This document shows, piece by piece, positions 25,854 through 34,626 of a stretch of 64,000 nucleotides of DNA. Position 1 is the stretch's first letter, and the number at the start of each line of letters is the position of its first letter. A program made the position numbers and the translations under genes. Source of the stretch: an uncultured Rhodoferax sp. (GTDB lineage Bacteria; Pseudomonadota; Gammaproteobacteria; Burkholderiales; Burkholderiaceae_C); the NCBI RefSeq assembly GCF_946221635.1, contig NZ_CAMIHB010000001.1, forward strand, positions 1-64,000. Direction: 5' to 3'. The notes below the pieces were generated by a model that worked only from the letters and a program-made list of their open reading frames with translations, was not told the DNA's origin and made no database searches.

Positions 25854-27407
25854 ATGCTTCTCTTCAAACCGAAGAATCACCCCTATTCATTGCGCCGCAA
25901 CCTCAGGCTTCTCGTCTTTGTGTGCGTGCTGCCTGCCACGCTGGTCAGCGCCTGGCTCACCTATTCCACCTACGAGATGCGCCGTGAGCAGCTGGAACAG
26001 CAGATCGTGCTGCAGAGCCGCACCGTGTTGGCCGAGCTGGACCGCGACATGGCCGCGGTCGAGTCCGGGGCCAAGGTCCTGGCCCGGGCGCCTGAGCTGG
26101 CCAAGGGCGATCTGCGCAGCTTCTACCTGCGGGCCAGTGAGGCCCTGGCGGCAGGCTTCGTCTACAACTACATCCTCACCGACACCCAGGGCCGCCAGGT
26201 ACTCAACACCCTGCGCCCTTGGGGCACCCCGCTGCCCATGACGGGAACCCCGGCGCAGCTCGGGCGGGTGTTCAGCGAACGCGCCACCGTATTGACCGAC
26301 CTGTTTGTGGGGCCGGTGGCCCGCCGCAATGCGCTGGCGTTGGGGGTGCCAGTGCTGCGGGGGGACGAGGTGGTGTACAGCCTCAATATCGGGCTGGACC
26401 CGATCCGCGTGCAGGAACTGCTGACGCGCCACCAGCTGCCGCAGGGCTGGGTCATGGCGGTGCTCGACGGCAGCGGCCACATCGTGGCGCGCTCGCGGGA
26501 TGCCTCGCGCTACATCGGGCAACTGGCGGTACCCAGCCTGCTGGAGGCCATGGCCCTGCGCGACCACGACACGCTGCTCTCGGAAACCAAGGATGGAGAA
26601 CCGGTCTTCACCGCCTACAGCACCTCCGGGCCCTGGCGCTGGCGAGTGGTGGTGGGGGCGCCGCGTGCGCTGCTGCTGCACGACCTCATGGTGCAGCTGG
26701 GCTGGGTGCTGGGGGGCAGTTTGCTCGCATACGGTCTGGGGCTGTGGCTGGCGCGCGCCATCTCGCTGCGGGTGCTGGCCTCGGTGCAGCAGCTCAACGC
26801 GGCCGCCCAGGCTTTGTGTCACGGGCAGGACGTGCAACTGCCCGCCATCCGCCTGCAGGAGGCCGAGGCCGTGGGGGCCGCGCTGCAGCAGGCCTCCATG
26901 GCGATGAAGCAGGTGACCTTCTACGCCCAACACGATGTGCTGACCGGCCTGCCCAACCGCTTGCTGTTTGATGAGGTGGCAGAGCGCAACCTGGCCTTTG
27001 CCGAGCGCCGGGGCCATTCGCTGGCCGTGGTGGCGGTGGACCTGGATGGATTCAAGACTGTCAACGACACCCAGGGCCATGCCACCGGGGATGAGGTGCT
27101 CAAGGCCGTGGCGCAACGTATCCAGGCGGTGATCCGCGCCTCGGACATCGTGGCCCGCCTGGGCGGGGACGAGTTCATCGTGCTGCTCAGCGATGTGGAG
27201 GAATCCGCCGCCATGGACACGGCCCGGCGCATGGTGCAGGCCCTGTCCGAACCCTATCCGCAGGTGCTGGCACCGGTGTCGGCCAGCGTGGGCGTGGCGC
27301 TGTACCCGCGCCATGGCTTGGAGCTCAAAAGCCTGGTGCAGGCGGCGGACCGTGCGCTGTACCGTGCCAAACAGGCCGGCAAGCGCTGCGCCACGCTGGC
27401 GGGCTGA
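25854..27407 (+). CDS. Membrane sensor diguanylate cyclase
   Basis: A 517-residue protein making c-di-GMP. A membrane helix near residues 17-37, a large periplasmic sensory domain (dCache-like, to about 275), and a second helix (about 283-305) are followed by a short HAMP-like linker and a GGDEF domain. GGDEF is intact at 437-441, with an inhibitory site RASD (428-431) five residues before it, so product inhibition is expected. DVLTGLPNRLLFDEV opens the catalytic domain. No EAL domain. It lies downstream of a DnaA-box region. Confidence 0.93.
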   Translation: MLLFKPKNHPYSLRRNLRLLVFVCVLPATLVSAWLTYSTYEMRREQLEQQIVLQSRTVLAELDRDMAAVESGAKVLARAPELAKGDLRSFYLRASEALAAGFVYNYILTDTQGRQVLNTLRPWGTPLPMTGTPAQLGRVFSERATVLTDLFVGPVARRNALALGVPVLRGDEVVYSLNIGLDPIRVQELLTRHQLPQGWVMAVLDGSGHIVARSRDASRYIGQLAVPSLLEAMALRDHDTLLSETKDGEPVFTAYSTSGPWRWRVVVGAPRALLLHDLMVQLGWVLGGSLLAYGLGLWLARAISLRVLASVQQLNAAAQALCHGQDVQLPAIRLQEAEAVGAALQQASMAMKQVTFYAQHDVLTGLPNRLLFDEVAERNLAFAERRGHSLAVVAVDLDGFKTVNDTQGHATGDEVLKAVAQRIQAVIRASDIVARLGGDEFIVLLSDVEESAAMDTARRMVQALSEPYPQVLAPVSASVGVALYPRHGLELKSLVQAADRALYRAKQAGKRCATLAG

Positions 27408-27427
27408 AGGGAGGGGCAGGGTGCGCG

Positions 27428-28042
27428 ATGATAGGCCCCATGAAAGAACGCCTTCCCACCCCCGACAAAGACACCATTGCCCAGATGCCGCCGTTCGCGC
27501 GCCTGGGGCCGGATCGCATCACCCTCGTGACCGACGCAGCCCAGGCCCACCAGGCACTGGCAGCCCTGCGCCAGGTACCGGCCTGGGGCTTTGATACCGA
27601 GTCCAAACCCACCTTCCGTGTGGGGGACGTGTCCGACGGTCCGCATGTGCTGCAGCTCGCCACGCCGGAGCATGCCTGGGTGTTCCAGCTGCACGACGCA
27701 GGCTGCCGCGCCGTGGCTGCCGAGCTCATGGCCCTGCCCGGCGTGGTCAAGGCGGGCTTTGGCCTGGGAGACGACAAGAAGCGCATCGTAGCCAAGCTGG
27801 GCGTGCAGCCCCAGGGCATTCTGGAGCTCAACACCGTGTTCCGCGAACGTGGTTACCGCAAGGACATGGGGGTCAAGGGCGCGGTGGCCGTGCTGTTTGG
27901 CCAGTGCTTTGTCAAAAGCAAGAAGGCGGCGACCAGCAATTGGGCGCAGCCCAGGCTCAGCGAATCCCAGTTGGTGTACGCCGCCAACGATGCCTATGCG
28001 GCGGTGCGTGTCTACCACGCGCTCGGTCTGCAGCCAACCTGA
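27428..28042 (+). CDS. RNase D-like 3'-5' exonuclease
   Basis: A 204-residue DEDDy-type exonuclease. GFDTES holds the first Asp-Glu pair, GLGDDKKRI the second-motif Asp, and LVYAANDAYAAVRVY the Tyr and Asp of the third motif. It is a catalytic domain alone, without the HRDC domains of full RNase D (about 370). Likely substrates are RNA or DNA 3' ends. GGGAGGGG lies about 10 bases before the start. The next gene begins 19 bases after its stop, so they are probably in one transcript. Confidence 0.88.
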   Translation: MIGPMKERLPTPDKDTIAQMPPFARLGPDRITLVTDAAQAHQALAALRQVPAWGFDTESKPTFRVGDVSDGPHVLQLATPEHAWVFQLHDAGCRAVAAELMALPGVVKAGFGLGDDKKRIVAKLGVQPQGILELNTVFRERGYRKDMGVKGAVAVLFGQCFVKSKKAATSNWAQPRLSESQLVYAANDAYAAVRVYHALGLQPT

Positions 28043-28061
28043 ATCAGGGGAGCACACACCC

Positions 28062-29066
28062 ATGCACATCACCGTTTACAGCGCCCGACCCTATGACCGT
28101 GACGCGCTCAGCGCCACAGCGCAAAGCACCGCGCACACCTGGCAGTTTCTGGACTTGCGGCTGGACGCCAGCACCGTGTCCACGGCGGCCGGTGCGGACG
28201 CGGTGTGTGTCTTTGTCAACGACCAACTGCCACGCCAGGTATTGCAGGCCTTGCACACCCTGGGCGTACGCCTGGTGCTGCTGCGCTGTGCCGGCTTCAA
28301 CCAGGTCGACCTGGCTGCCGCGGCCGATCTGGGGATCGCCGTCGGGCGGGTCCCCGAGTACTCGCCCTATGCGGTAGCCGAGCACACGCTGGCCCTGGTG
28401 CTCACGCTCAACCGCAAGATCCACCGCGCCCATGCCCGGGTGCGCGAAGGCAACTTCGCGCTGGACGGTCTGCTGGGCTTTGACCTGCATGGCCGCACCA
28501 TCGGTGTGGTGGGGACCGGACGCATTGGCGAGACCTTTTGCCGCATCATGGGCGGCTTCGGCTGTACCGTGCTCGCAACCGACCCCCAAACCAACCCGGC
28601 CTGTGTGGCCTTGGGCGTGCAGTACGTGCCGCTGGCCGAGTTGCTGGCGCGCAGCGATGTGGTCAGCCTGAACTGCCCGCTGACGCCGCAGACCCGCCAT
28701 CTCATCGACGATGCGGCCTTTGCGGCCATGAAGCGCGGCGCCATGCTGGTCAACACCAGCCGCGGGGCGGTGGTGGACACGCGGGCTGCCATTGCGGCCC
28801 TCAAGAGCGGACAACTCGGCGCCTTGGGGCTGGACGTGTATGAGGAAGAGGGCGACCTGTTCTTCCGTGACCTGTCCGGCTCGGCAATTCAGGACGACGT
28901 GTTTGCCCGCCTGCTCACCTTCCCCAACGTGGTGGTGACCGGTCACCAGGCCTTCTTCACCGCAGATGCGCTGGCCGCCATTGCCGCCACCACGCTGGAC
29001 AACGCGGACACCTTTGTCCGCACCGGCCAGCCGCGCTATCCGGTCTCCGTGGAAAAGCTGGTGTAG
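28062..29066 (+). CDS. D-2-hydroxyacid dehydrogenase (D-lactate dehydrogenase-like)
   Basis: A 334-residue NAD-dependent enzyme reducing 2-oxo acids such as pyruvate to D-hydroxy acids. The Rossmann motif VGTGRIGETF is near residue 149. The catalytic Arg is in NTSRGAVVD, Glu in VYEEEGDLFF and His in TGHQAFFT. The YEEEGDLFF segment is characteristic of the LdhA group. ATG 28062 follows AGGGGAG by 9 bases. Confidence 0.92.
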   Translation: MHITVYSARPYDRDALSATAQSTAHTWQFLDLRLDASTVSTAAGADAVCVFVNDQLPRQVLQALHTLGVRLVLLRCAGFNQVDLAAAADLGIAVGRVPEYSPYAVAEHTLALVLTLNRKIHRAHARVREGNFALDGLLGFDLHGRTIGVVGTGRIGETFCRIMGGFGCTVLATDPQTNPACVALGVQYVPLAELLARSDVVSLNCPLTPQTRHLIDDAAFAAMKRGAMLVNTSRGAVVDTRAAIAALKSGQLGALGLDVYEEEGDLFFRDLSGSAIQDDVFARLLTFPNVVVTGHQAFFTADALAAIAATTLDNADTFVRTGQPRYPVSVEKLV

Positions 29067-29073
29067 GCCCGCC

Positions 29074-29697
29074 TCAGGTTGGGGAGCGTCCCCAGACCAG
29101 CAGCAGGTTGTTGGCGGGCAGGGCGTGGCGCGCCTGCAGCGCCAAGCCTGCCAGTGCGGCCTGCGCCTGCACATCGGCCAGTTGGCGGATGCCGAAGCGC
29201 TCGTCGTGGGCGCGCAGGCTCTGGTCAAAGTCGAGGTTGCTCAGCGTGGGCACCACGCCCGCCTCAAAGTAGGGGCCGTAGGTCACCAGCACACCGCCCG
29301 GTGTCAGGCTCTGTGCCGCACCGCGCATCAGCGCGCCGCAGGCCGCCCACGGGGCGATGTGCAGCATGTTGATGCACAGCACCAGGTCATAGGGGCCGGC
29401 AAGCCCGGAATCCGCAGCAAACCAGGGCTCGCGGCACACATCCAGTTGGGCAGCCAGTTCGATGTTGGCCAGGTCGGCCTCGGTGGCACGGACCTCGATG
29501 TTGTAGAGCGCACCGCGGTGCACCTCGGTCGGCTGCCAGTTCCACTGCGGCATATGCTGTGCAAACCACACCACATGCTGGCCCGTGCCCGAAGCGATCT
29601 CCAGCGCCCGGCCTTGCGCAGGCAACAGGGCCTGCAGCACCTCCAGAATGGGTTGCTTATTGCGTTCGGCAGACGGGCTGTGGTCGGGCTGGGCCAT
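29074..29697 (-). CDS. DUF938 SAM-dependent methyltransferase
   Basis: A 207-residue class I methyltransferase. ALEIASGTGQHVVWFAQ is the SAM-binding motif I, and LVLCINMLHIAPW the post-motif. NMLHIAPW and YGPY are DUF938 signatures. Substrate unknown. It converges on the D-lactate dehydrogenase gene and starts 6 bases after the stop of the small gene upstream (29703-29951). Confidence 0.88.
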   Translation of the reverse strand: MAQPDHSPSAERNKQPILEVLQALLPAQGRALEIASGTGQHVVWFAQHMPQWNWQPTEVHRGALYNIEVRATEADLANIELAAQLDVCREPWFAADSGLAGPYDLVLCINMLHIAPWAACGALMRGAAQSLTPGGVLVTYGPYFEAGVVPTLSNLDFDQSLRAHDERFGIRQLADVQAQAALAGLALQARHALPANNLLLVWGRSPT

Positions 29698-29702
29698 GCC
29701 GG

Positions 29703-29951
29703 TCAGTGCGTGACGAAGGTGTAGCGCACTTCCTCGCTCTCCACCATGTCCAGCACCTCATTGAGCTCTTCCTCGCTTTCGGTGCTGGCCCATTCGCCCT
29801 CGGGGTCGCCGGTAAAGAGTGGCTCCACCGCCAGATCCATGTACGTGCCGTGCGGCAGCTTGAGGACGGGCGTGCCTTCGGAGGTGGGGACCACCTCCCA
29901 GCTGTCGGGGACCGACATTTCCAGCTCGATGGTGACTTTCAGTGTTTTCAT
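29703..29951 (-). CDS. Small acidic hypothetical protein
   Basis: An 82-residue protein, strongly acidic at the C-terminus (STESEEELNEVLDMVESEE). It opens KTLKVTIELEMSVPDSWEVV, a beta-hairpin-like segment. No signal peptide. It precedes the DUF938 gene by 5 bases in the same direction, so is likely co-transcribed. I do not recognise the family. Confidence 0.7.
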   Translation of the reverse strand: MKTLKVTIELEMSVPDSWEVVPTSEGTPVLKLPHGTYMDLAVEPLFTGDPEGEWASTESEEELNEVLDMVESEEVRYTFVTH

Positions 29952-30045
29952 GGCGTGTACTCGCTGCGTGGCAAAGGCCGCGAGGTTAACCCAGCTGCAC
30001 CTCCTTTACCACGGGATACGTCGCCCAAAAAGGAGCCGCTGTCAC

Positions 30046-30150
30046 CTGCCTAAAAAATAGGCGCGCTGTCCGGGCCCAATACCGGCGCGGCTTTGCCGGC
30101 TTGTAAACACGCTTATCCACAAAGCAGCCCACAGACGGACGGGGTAAGTT
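30046..30150 (+). repeat. DnaA-box element, copy c
   Basis: GCCTAAAAAATAGGC, then GCGCGGCTTTGCCGGCTTGT, then a perfect DnaA box TTATCCACA (30113-30121), then a T-run. It sits about 60 bases before the TraB/GumN start and shares block order with the two copies at 25.4-25.6 kb. Confidence 0.65.
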
Positions 30151-30207
30151 TTTTTGTCCGGAAGTGATGCCGGTATGCTGTGAGCTTTGCCTGCCGGGGG
30201 ACGGACG

Positions 30208-31089
30208 ATGAAAAAACTGTGGCTGACCTGGCTGCTGGTGCTGTGGACGGGGCTGGCCTGGGCGCAGCCGCCGGTGCCCATGCTCTGGAAGGTGAACGGC
30301 AAGGGGGCGCACAGCGTGTACCTGCTGGGGTCCTTCCACTTGCTCAAGGACAGTGACTACCCCTTGGCGCCGGCGGTGGGCGCGGCGCTGGCGGATGCGC
30401 AGCAGCTGTATTTCGAGGTATCGCCGCAGGAGATGCAGTCGCCCGATCTGGCCGAGAAGATGAACCGCGCCGCGCTGCGCAACGATGGCAAGACCCTGCA
30501 GCAGGCGCTGCCCCCCAAGACCTGGGCCGCGTTGCAGGCCTATGCCGGCAAGACGGGCATGCCTCTAGACGCGCTGCAGGCCTTCAAACCCTGGTTTGTG
30601 GCCCTGGCCATGACGCTGGCCGAATTCCAGAAGCTGGGCTTCACCCCGGCCCTGGGGCTGGACCAGTACCTCATGCGCGAGGCCGGCCGCAGCCGCAAGC
30701 CCACCCGCGGACTGGAGAGCGCGGATGCCCAGATCCAGTTGCTGGACAGCCTGGATGCGGATTTGCAGGGCGACTTTCTGGCGGAGACGCTGATCGACCT
30801 GCAGGACACGCCCGCCCAGACTGAGGCCTTGCACAAGGCCTGGCGAACAGGGGACGAGCTGGCCCTGGAGCGCGTCAGCGTGGGCGACATGCGGCAACGC
30901 TTTCCCGCGCTCTACCAGCGCATCAACCTGGACCGCAACCGTGCCTGGCTGCCGCAGATCGAAGCACTGCTGCAGCCCGGCAGCGCGGGCAACGCCCTGG
31001 TGGTGGTGGGTGCGCTGCACCTGGCGGGCAGCGACGGCCTGGTGCAGATGCTGCAGACACGGGGCTACCGCGTGCAGCGCCTGCGCTAG
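30208..31089 (+). CDS. TraB/GumN-family protein
   Basis: A 293-residue exported protein. The signal peptide is MKKLWLTWLLVLWTGLAWA. VYLLGSFHLLK carries the conserved GxxH near the start and VVVGALHLAGSDGL the second GxxH near the end. These define the TIKI/TraB/GumN fold, some members of which are metalloproteases. ATG 30208 is set by the signal peptide. It lies downstream of a DnaA-box repeat. Target unknown. Confidence 0.9.
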   Translation: MKKLWLTWLLVLWTGLAWAQPPVPMLWKVNGKGAHSVYLLGSFHLLKDSDYPLAPAVGAALADAQQLYFEVSPQEMQSPDLAEKMNRAALRNDGKTLQQALPPKTWAALQAYAGKTGMPLDALQAFKPWFVALAMTLAEFQKLGFTPALGLDQYLMREAGRSRKPTRGLESADAQIQLLDSLDADLQGDFLAETLIDLQDTPAQTEALHKAWRTGDELALERVSVGDMRQRFPALYQRINLDRNRAWLPQIEALLQPGSAGNALVVVGALHLAGSDGLVQMLQTRGYRVQRLR

Positions 31090-31103
31090 CCCCAGGTACC
31101 TGA

Positions 31104-32168
31104 TTAGGCCGCCTTCAGCACCGGGTAGTCGGTGTAGCCCTTGGCGCCGGGGGTGTAGTAGGTGCTCTGGTCCGGCGTGTTGAGGGCCGCGCCGGCGCGC
31201 ACGCGTTCTGGCAGGTCCGGGTTGGCGATGTAGGCGTTGCCAAAGGCCACGGCGTCGAGCTGGCCGTCACGGATGGCCTGTTCGGCTTCGGCGGCGGTGT
31301 AGCCCATATTGCCGATCAGGACGCCCTTGTACTTGGCGCGCGCCACGGTCATGACATCGGCCTTTTGCTGGCCAAAGAAGTCGGCCCGCATCAGGTGCAG
31401 ATAGGCCAGCTTGTAGTCGTTGAGCCGCTCGGCCAGGAAGGTGATGAGACCGACCGGGTCGCTGTCGCGCATGCTGTTGTAGCTGTTCAGCGGCGACAGG
31501 CGCAGGCCCACGCGCTCGGAGCCGATGGCCGCGCTCACGGCCGCCAGGATCTCGAACAGGAAGCGTGCGCGGTTTTCCACCGAGCCGCCGTAGCTGTCGG
31601 TGCGCTGGTTGGCGCCATCGCGCAGGAACTGGTCGATCAGGTAGCCATTGGCGCCATGGACTTCCACACCGTCAAAGCCTGCGGCAATGGCGTTCTTCGC
31701 GCCTTGGGCGAAAGCGGCCACGATGTCGGCGATCTCCTGGGTGCCCAGGGCATGGGGCACGGCGTGGGGCACTTTGCCGCCGGGTGTGTGGATGTCGCCA
31801 TCGATGGCAATCGCGCTGGCAGACACCGTACGCTGGCCGCCATTGATGTCCGGGTGGGCGGCGCGGCCCGCGTGCCAGATTTGCATGAAGATGCGGCCGC
31901 CCTTGGCGTGCACCGCATCCGTCACCTGGCGCCAGGCTGCCACCTGCTCGCTGGAGTAGATGCCGGGCTCGGCGATGAAGGCGGAGGTGCCCTCGCTCAC
32001 CATGGTGCATTCGGTGATGAGCAGGCCGCCGCTGGCGCGTTGGGCGTAGTACTCGGCCATCAGCGCGTTGGGGATGTGCTCGGTACCGGCGCGGGTGCGG
32101 GTCAGGGGGGCGAGTACAAAGCGGTTGGGCAGCGTCAGGGCGCCAACGGTAAGGGGATTGAACAGCAT
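31104..32168 (-). CDS. Old Yellow Enzyme-family alkene reductase
   Basis: A 354-residue FMN enzyme that reduces activated C=C bonds or nitro compounds with NAD(P)H. RFVLAPLTRTRA near the start, IWHAGRAAHP, GVEVHGANGYLIDQFLRDGANQRTDSYGG (a run of family residues with the substrate-binding His..Asn pair) and the late FGNAYIANPDL are the NemA/OYE signatures. It has no signal peptide. It converges on the TraB/GumN gene. Confidence 0.94.
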   Translation of the reverse strand: MLFNPLTVGALTLPNRFVLAPLTRTRAGTEHIPNALMAEYYAQRASGGLLITECTMVSEGTSAFIAEPGIYSSEQVAAWRQVTDAVHAKGGRIFMQIWHAGRAAHPDINGGQRTVSASAIAIDGDIHTPGGKVPHAVPHALGTQEIADIVAAFAQGAKNAIAAGFDGVEVHGANGYLIDQFLRDGANQRTDSYGGSVENRARFLFEILAAVSAAIGSERVGLRLSPLNSYNSMRDSDPVGLITFLAERLNDYKLAYLHLMRADFFGQQKADVMTVARAKYKGVLIGNMGYTAAEAEQAIRDGQLDAVAFGNAYIANPDLPERVRAGAALNTPDQSTYYTPGAKGYTDYPVLKAA

Positions 32169-32285
32169 GGGAGGTCCTGGAGTGGGTGACAGAAGCCGCG
32201 ACGGTAGCACCGCACCAATAAACCCGGCCGCACAAGGTTTCTGGCAGCTGGGGTAAGGGCAGGCCCGGCGATTTTGGTCAAAATT

Positions 32286-32334
32286 GGCGACTAGCCCCCA
32301 TGGAATATGCGCCAGCAGCTACTAAAATCGTAGC
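32286..32334 (+). repeat. Two-hairpin repeat, copy 5
   Basis: GGCGACTAGCCCCC, ATATGCGCCAGCA, then stem GCTAC-TAAAATC-GTAGC. Its last base immediately precedes the ATG of the M14 gene, leaving no room for a normal Shine-Dalgarno. Confidence 0.88.
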
Positions 32335-33246
32335 ATGACAATTCCCCGTTTCTACCCGATAGGCACGCCCGGCCAGCCCTGGGGCGAGACCGAGCGCAGC
32401 CAATGGCGCGCCCGCCAGCAGCGCCAGCGCAGCTATGCCGACGATGTGTTGCAACGCGTGCAGGCGCTAGCGGCGCAGTGCGATGTATCTACCTACGGCG
32501 AGGTGGTCTATGGCGAAGAGCGTTTCCCGCTCATGGCTATCCGCAGCCGCGCCTGGAGCCCGACCCTGCCCACGGTGCTGGTGACTGGCGGGGTGCATGG
32601 CTACGAGACCAGTGGCGTGCACGGTGCGCTGCAGTTCGCGGCGGAGCATGCGCAGGCCTATGCGGGCCGCGTGAACCTGTTGATTGCCCCTTGCGTCAGC
32701 CCCTGGGCCTATGAGCGCATCCAGCGCTGGAACTTTGATGCGCTGGACCCCAACCGCAATTTCCGCGCAGACAGCCCGGCCCAGGAGTCCGCGGCGCTGA
32801 TGCGCCTTGTCGCCCCCCTGCGCGGCCAGATTGCCGCCCACATCGACCTGCACGAAACCACCGACACCGACGAGAGCGAATACCGCCCCGCGGTGGCCGC
32901 GCGCGACGGCAAGCCGTTCACACCGGGCACCATCCCCGATGGCTTCTACCTGGTGGACGACACACAGAACCCGCAGCCCGCGTTCCAGCGGGCCATCATC
33001 AACGCCGTAGAGAAAGTCACCCACATCGCGCCCGCAGACGAAGCGGGCGGCATCATTGGCTCACCCCTGGTGGCCCGCGGTGTCATCCATTACGACATGA
33101 CGGCCCTGGGCCTGTGCGCCGGCATCAGCGGTGCCCGCTACACCAGCACCACCGAGGTCTACCCCGACAGCCCCCGCGCCACGCCGGCGCAGTGCATTGC
33201 GGCACAGGTGGCTGCGGTGTGCGCGGCCATCGAATTTGTTGCCTGA
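32335..33246 (+). CDS. M14-family metallocarboxypeptidase
   Basis: A 303-residue zinc peptidase. GGVHGYETSG supplies the His and Glu zinc ligands, DPNRNFR the substrate-binding residues, and AAHIDLHETTDTDESEYRP the distal His. No signal peptide, so it is cytoplasmic. The ATG abuts the hairpin of a repeat element and has no Shine-Dalgarno. The next in-frame ATG would delete about 65 residues, so 32335 is retained. It converges on ybdK. Confidence 0.88.
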   Translation: MTIPRFYPIGTPGQPWGETERSQWRARQQRQRSYADDVLQRVQALAAQCDVSTYGEVVYGEERFPLMAIRSRAWSPTLPTVLVTGGVHGYETSGVHGALQFAAEHAQAYAGRVNLLIAPCVSPWAYERIQRWNFDALDPNRNFRADSPAQESAALMRLVAPLRGQIAAHIDLHETTDTDESEYRPAVAARDGKPFTPGTIPDGFYLVDDTQNPQPAFQRAIINAVEKVTHIAPADEAGGIIGSPLVARGVIHYDMTALGLCAGISGARYTSTTEVYPDSPRATPAQCIAAQVAAVCAAIEFVA

Positions 33247-33267
33247 GCGTGGCGTAGGCCCGCTGCG

Positions 33268-34416
33268 CTATTGCAGCGGCGCGAATAGCTGGCGGCAGAG
33301 CTGGCGCGAGTTTTCGGCCAGGCCGTGCATGCCGTCGTTGTGGGGGTTGTTGTCGCTCTGCGTGTCGGCGCGCACGCGACGCATGATTTCGCAATCCTGT
33401 ACCCGCTCGCAATGCGACTTGAGGGCCAGCACATGCTGCAGGTCCGCTTCGGACCGTGGCGCGCGGGTGATCTCGTCCACCAGCTCTGCCATCCACTGCT
33501 GCGCGGGTATCCATGCGCGGCTGAAAGGGTTGTAGAGCGTCGCGTTCATGCCGTCCCGGCAGGCCAGAAAGCGGCTGACGCGTTCGGCCGTGGTCTGCTG
33601 GGTGTCGGGGGGAAGCCTGAGTGTTCCGTCCAGCAGCAAGGCCGCACAACCGCGGGTCAACGCAGCCATGGCCACGCCCTTGTGCACCGACAGCGGTGTG
33701 TCGAACACGCGCACCTCCACCGTACCGAACTCCGGCTTGGGCCGAACATCCCAGTACACGTCCTTCAGCGATGCAGCCAAGCCGGCCGCGAAGACATCGC
33801 CGATCACCGCCTCGAACTCCAGCCAGTTGCGCATGCGCGGCATGCCGCCGCCATGCGGGTAGACCAGGGATTCGAGTGGCCGCGACGCCGCAAAACCCGT
33901 ATCGGTGAGTTGCAGAAAGGGCGATGCGGCCGACAGCGCAATGAACAAAGGCACCATGGCTTGCAGGCCATTGCCCAGGAGGATGGCCTCGTCTGCACTG
34001 GGCACGCCAATGTGCACATGCATGCCGTAGGTGGAGAAGCGCTTGGGCAGGAAGCCGTACTTGTTCTCCAGCTCCGTGGCGCGCGCCGTGGGCGCCATGA
34101 TGCGTTCGTTCCAGAACTGCGTGAGCTGTGTGCCGCCGCCGCGTATGTCGAGGCCCAGGGGCTCACCGATCTCGCGCAGCGTGCGCGTGAGCTGCACCAC
34201 CTCGTCGCGCAGTGCGTTGATGTCGGTGTGCACCGACGAATTCAGCTCCATGGTGGAGAGCGTGGCCTCCAGCGCGTAGCGCTTGGCGTTGGTGTGGCCT
34301 TCCAGCGCATTGCGCAACTGCAGGCTCGACGGCGAGAGCTGCCCGGTCTGAATGTCCACGATCTGGAACTCCAGTTCCATGCCAATGGTCAGTGCGTCGG
34401 AATGGGTGAATTGCAT
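33268..34416 (-). CDS. ybdK: YbdK-type carboxylate-amine ligase
   Basis: A 382-residue member of the GCS2 family, with weak glutamate-cysteine ligase activity in E. coli. IGMELEFQIVD near the start, ELNSSVHTD, HVHIGVPS and TVEVRVFDTP are family signatures with the metal-binding Glu residues. GAAGGAG lies 8 bases before ATG 34416. A second, unrelated ligase of this reaction (gshA) is 23 kb away. Physiological substrate unclear. Upstream to 34604 lies a gene-free stretch of about 190 bases with small hairpins. Confidence 0.93.
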   Translation of the reverse strand: MQFTHSDALTIGMELEFQIVDIQTGQLSPSSLQLRNALEGHTNAKRYALEATLSTMELNSSVHTDINALRDEVVQLTRTLREIGEPLGLDIRGGGTQLTQFWNERIMAPTARATELENKYGFLPKRFSTYGMHVHIGVPSADEAILLGNGLQAMVPLFIALSAASPFLQLTDTGFAASRPLESLVYPHGGGMPRMRNWLEFEAVIGDVFAAGLAASLKDVYWDVRPKPEFGTVEVRVFDTPLSVHKGVAMAALTRGCAALLLDGTLRLPPDTQQTTAERVSRFLACRDGMNATLYNPFSRAWIPAQQWMAELVDEITRAPRSEADLQHVLALKSHCERVQDCEIMRRVRADTQSDNNPHNDGMHGLAENSRQLCRQLFAPLQ

Positions 34417-34603
34417 GGGCGTTCTCCTTCAAAATTGCATTGAAAACGCATGCCCTGCGGCCGGGGTATCGAGATGTAAAAGCTGTGCGCTTCAACCCCG
34501 TGGAGGCACCGTGGCGGTGCCTGGGCATGCAAACCGTTACGGTTTCGTTTTTACAAGAAGCGGAGAAACGCTGGGCTGCGTCCACACAGAAGGCCGCGCA
34601 AAA

Positions 34604-34624
34604 AATGGGGCCTTGTGCCCCATT
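34604..34624 (-). terminator. Terminator of udk
   Basis: On the minus strand: AATGGGGCACAAGGCCCCATT followed at once by a T-run. It starts 3 bases after the udk stop. Confidence 0.8.
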
Positions 34625-34626
34625 GC

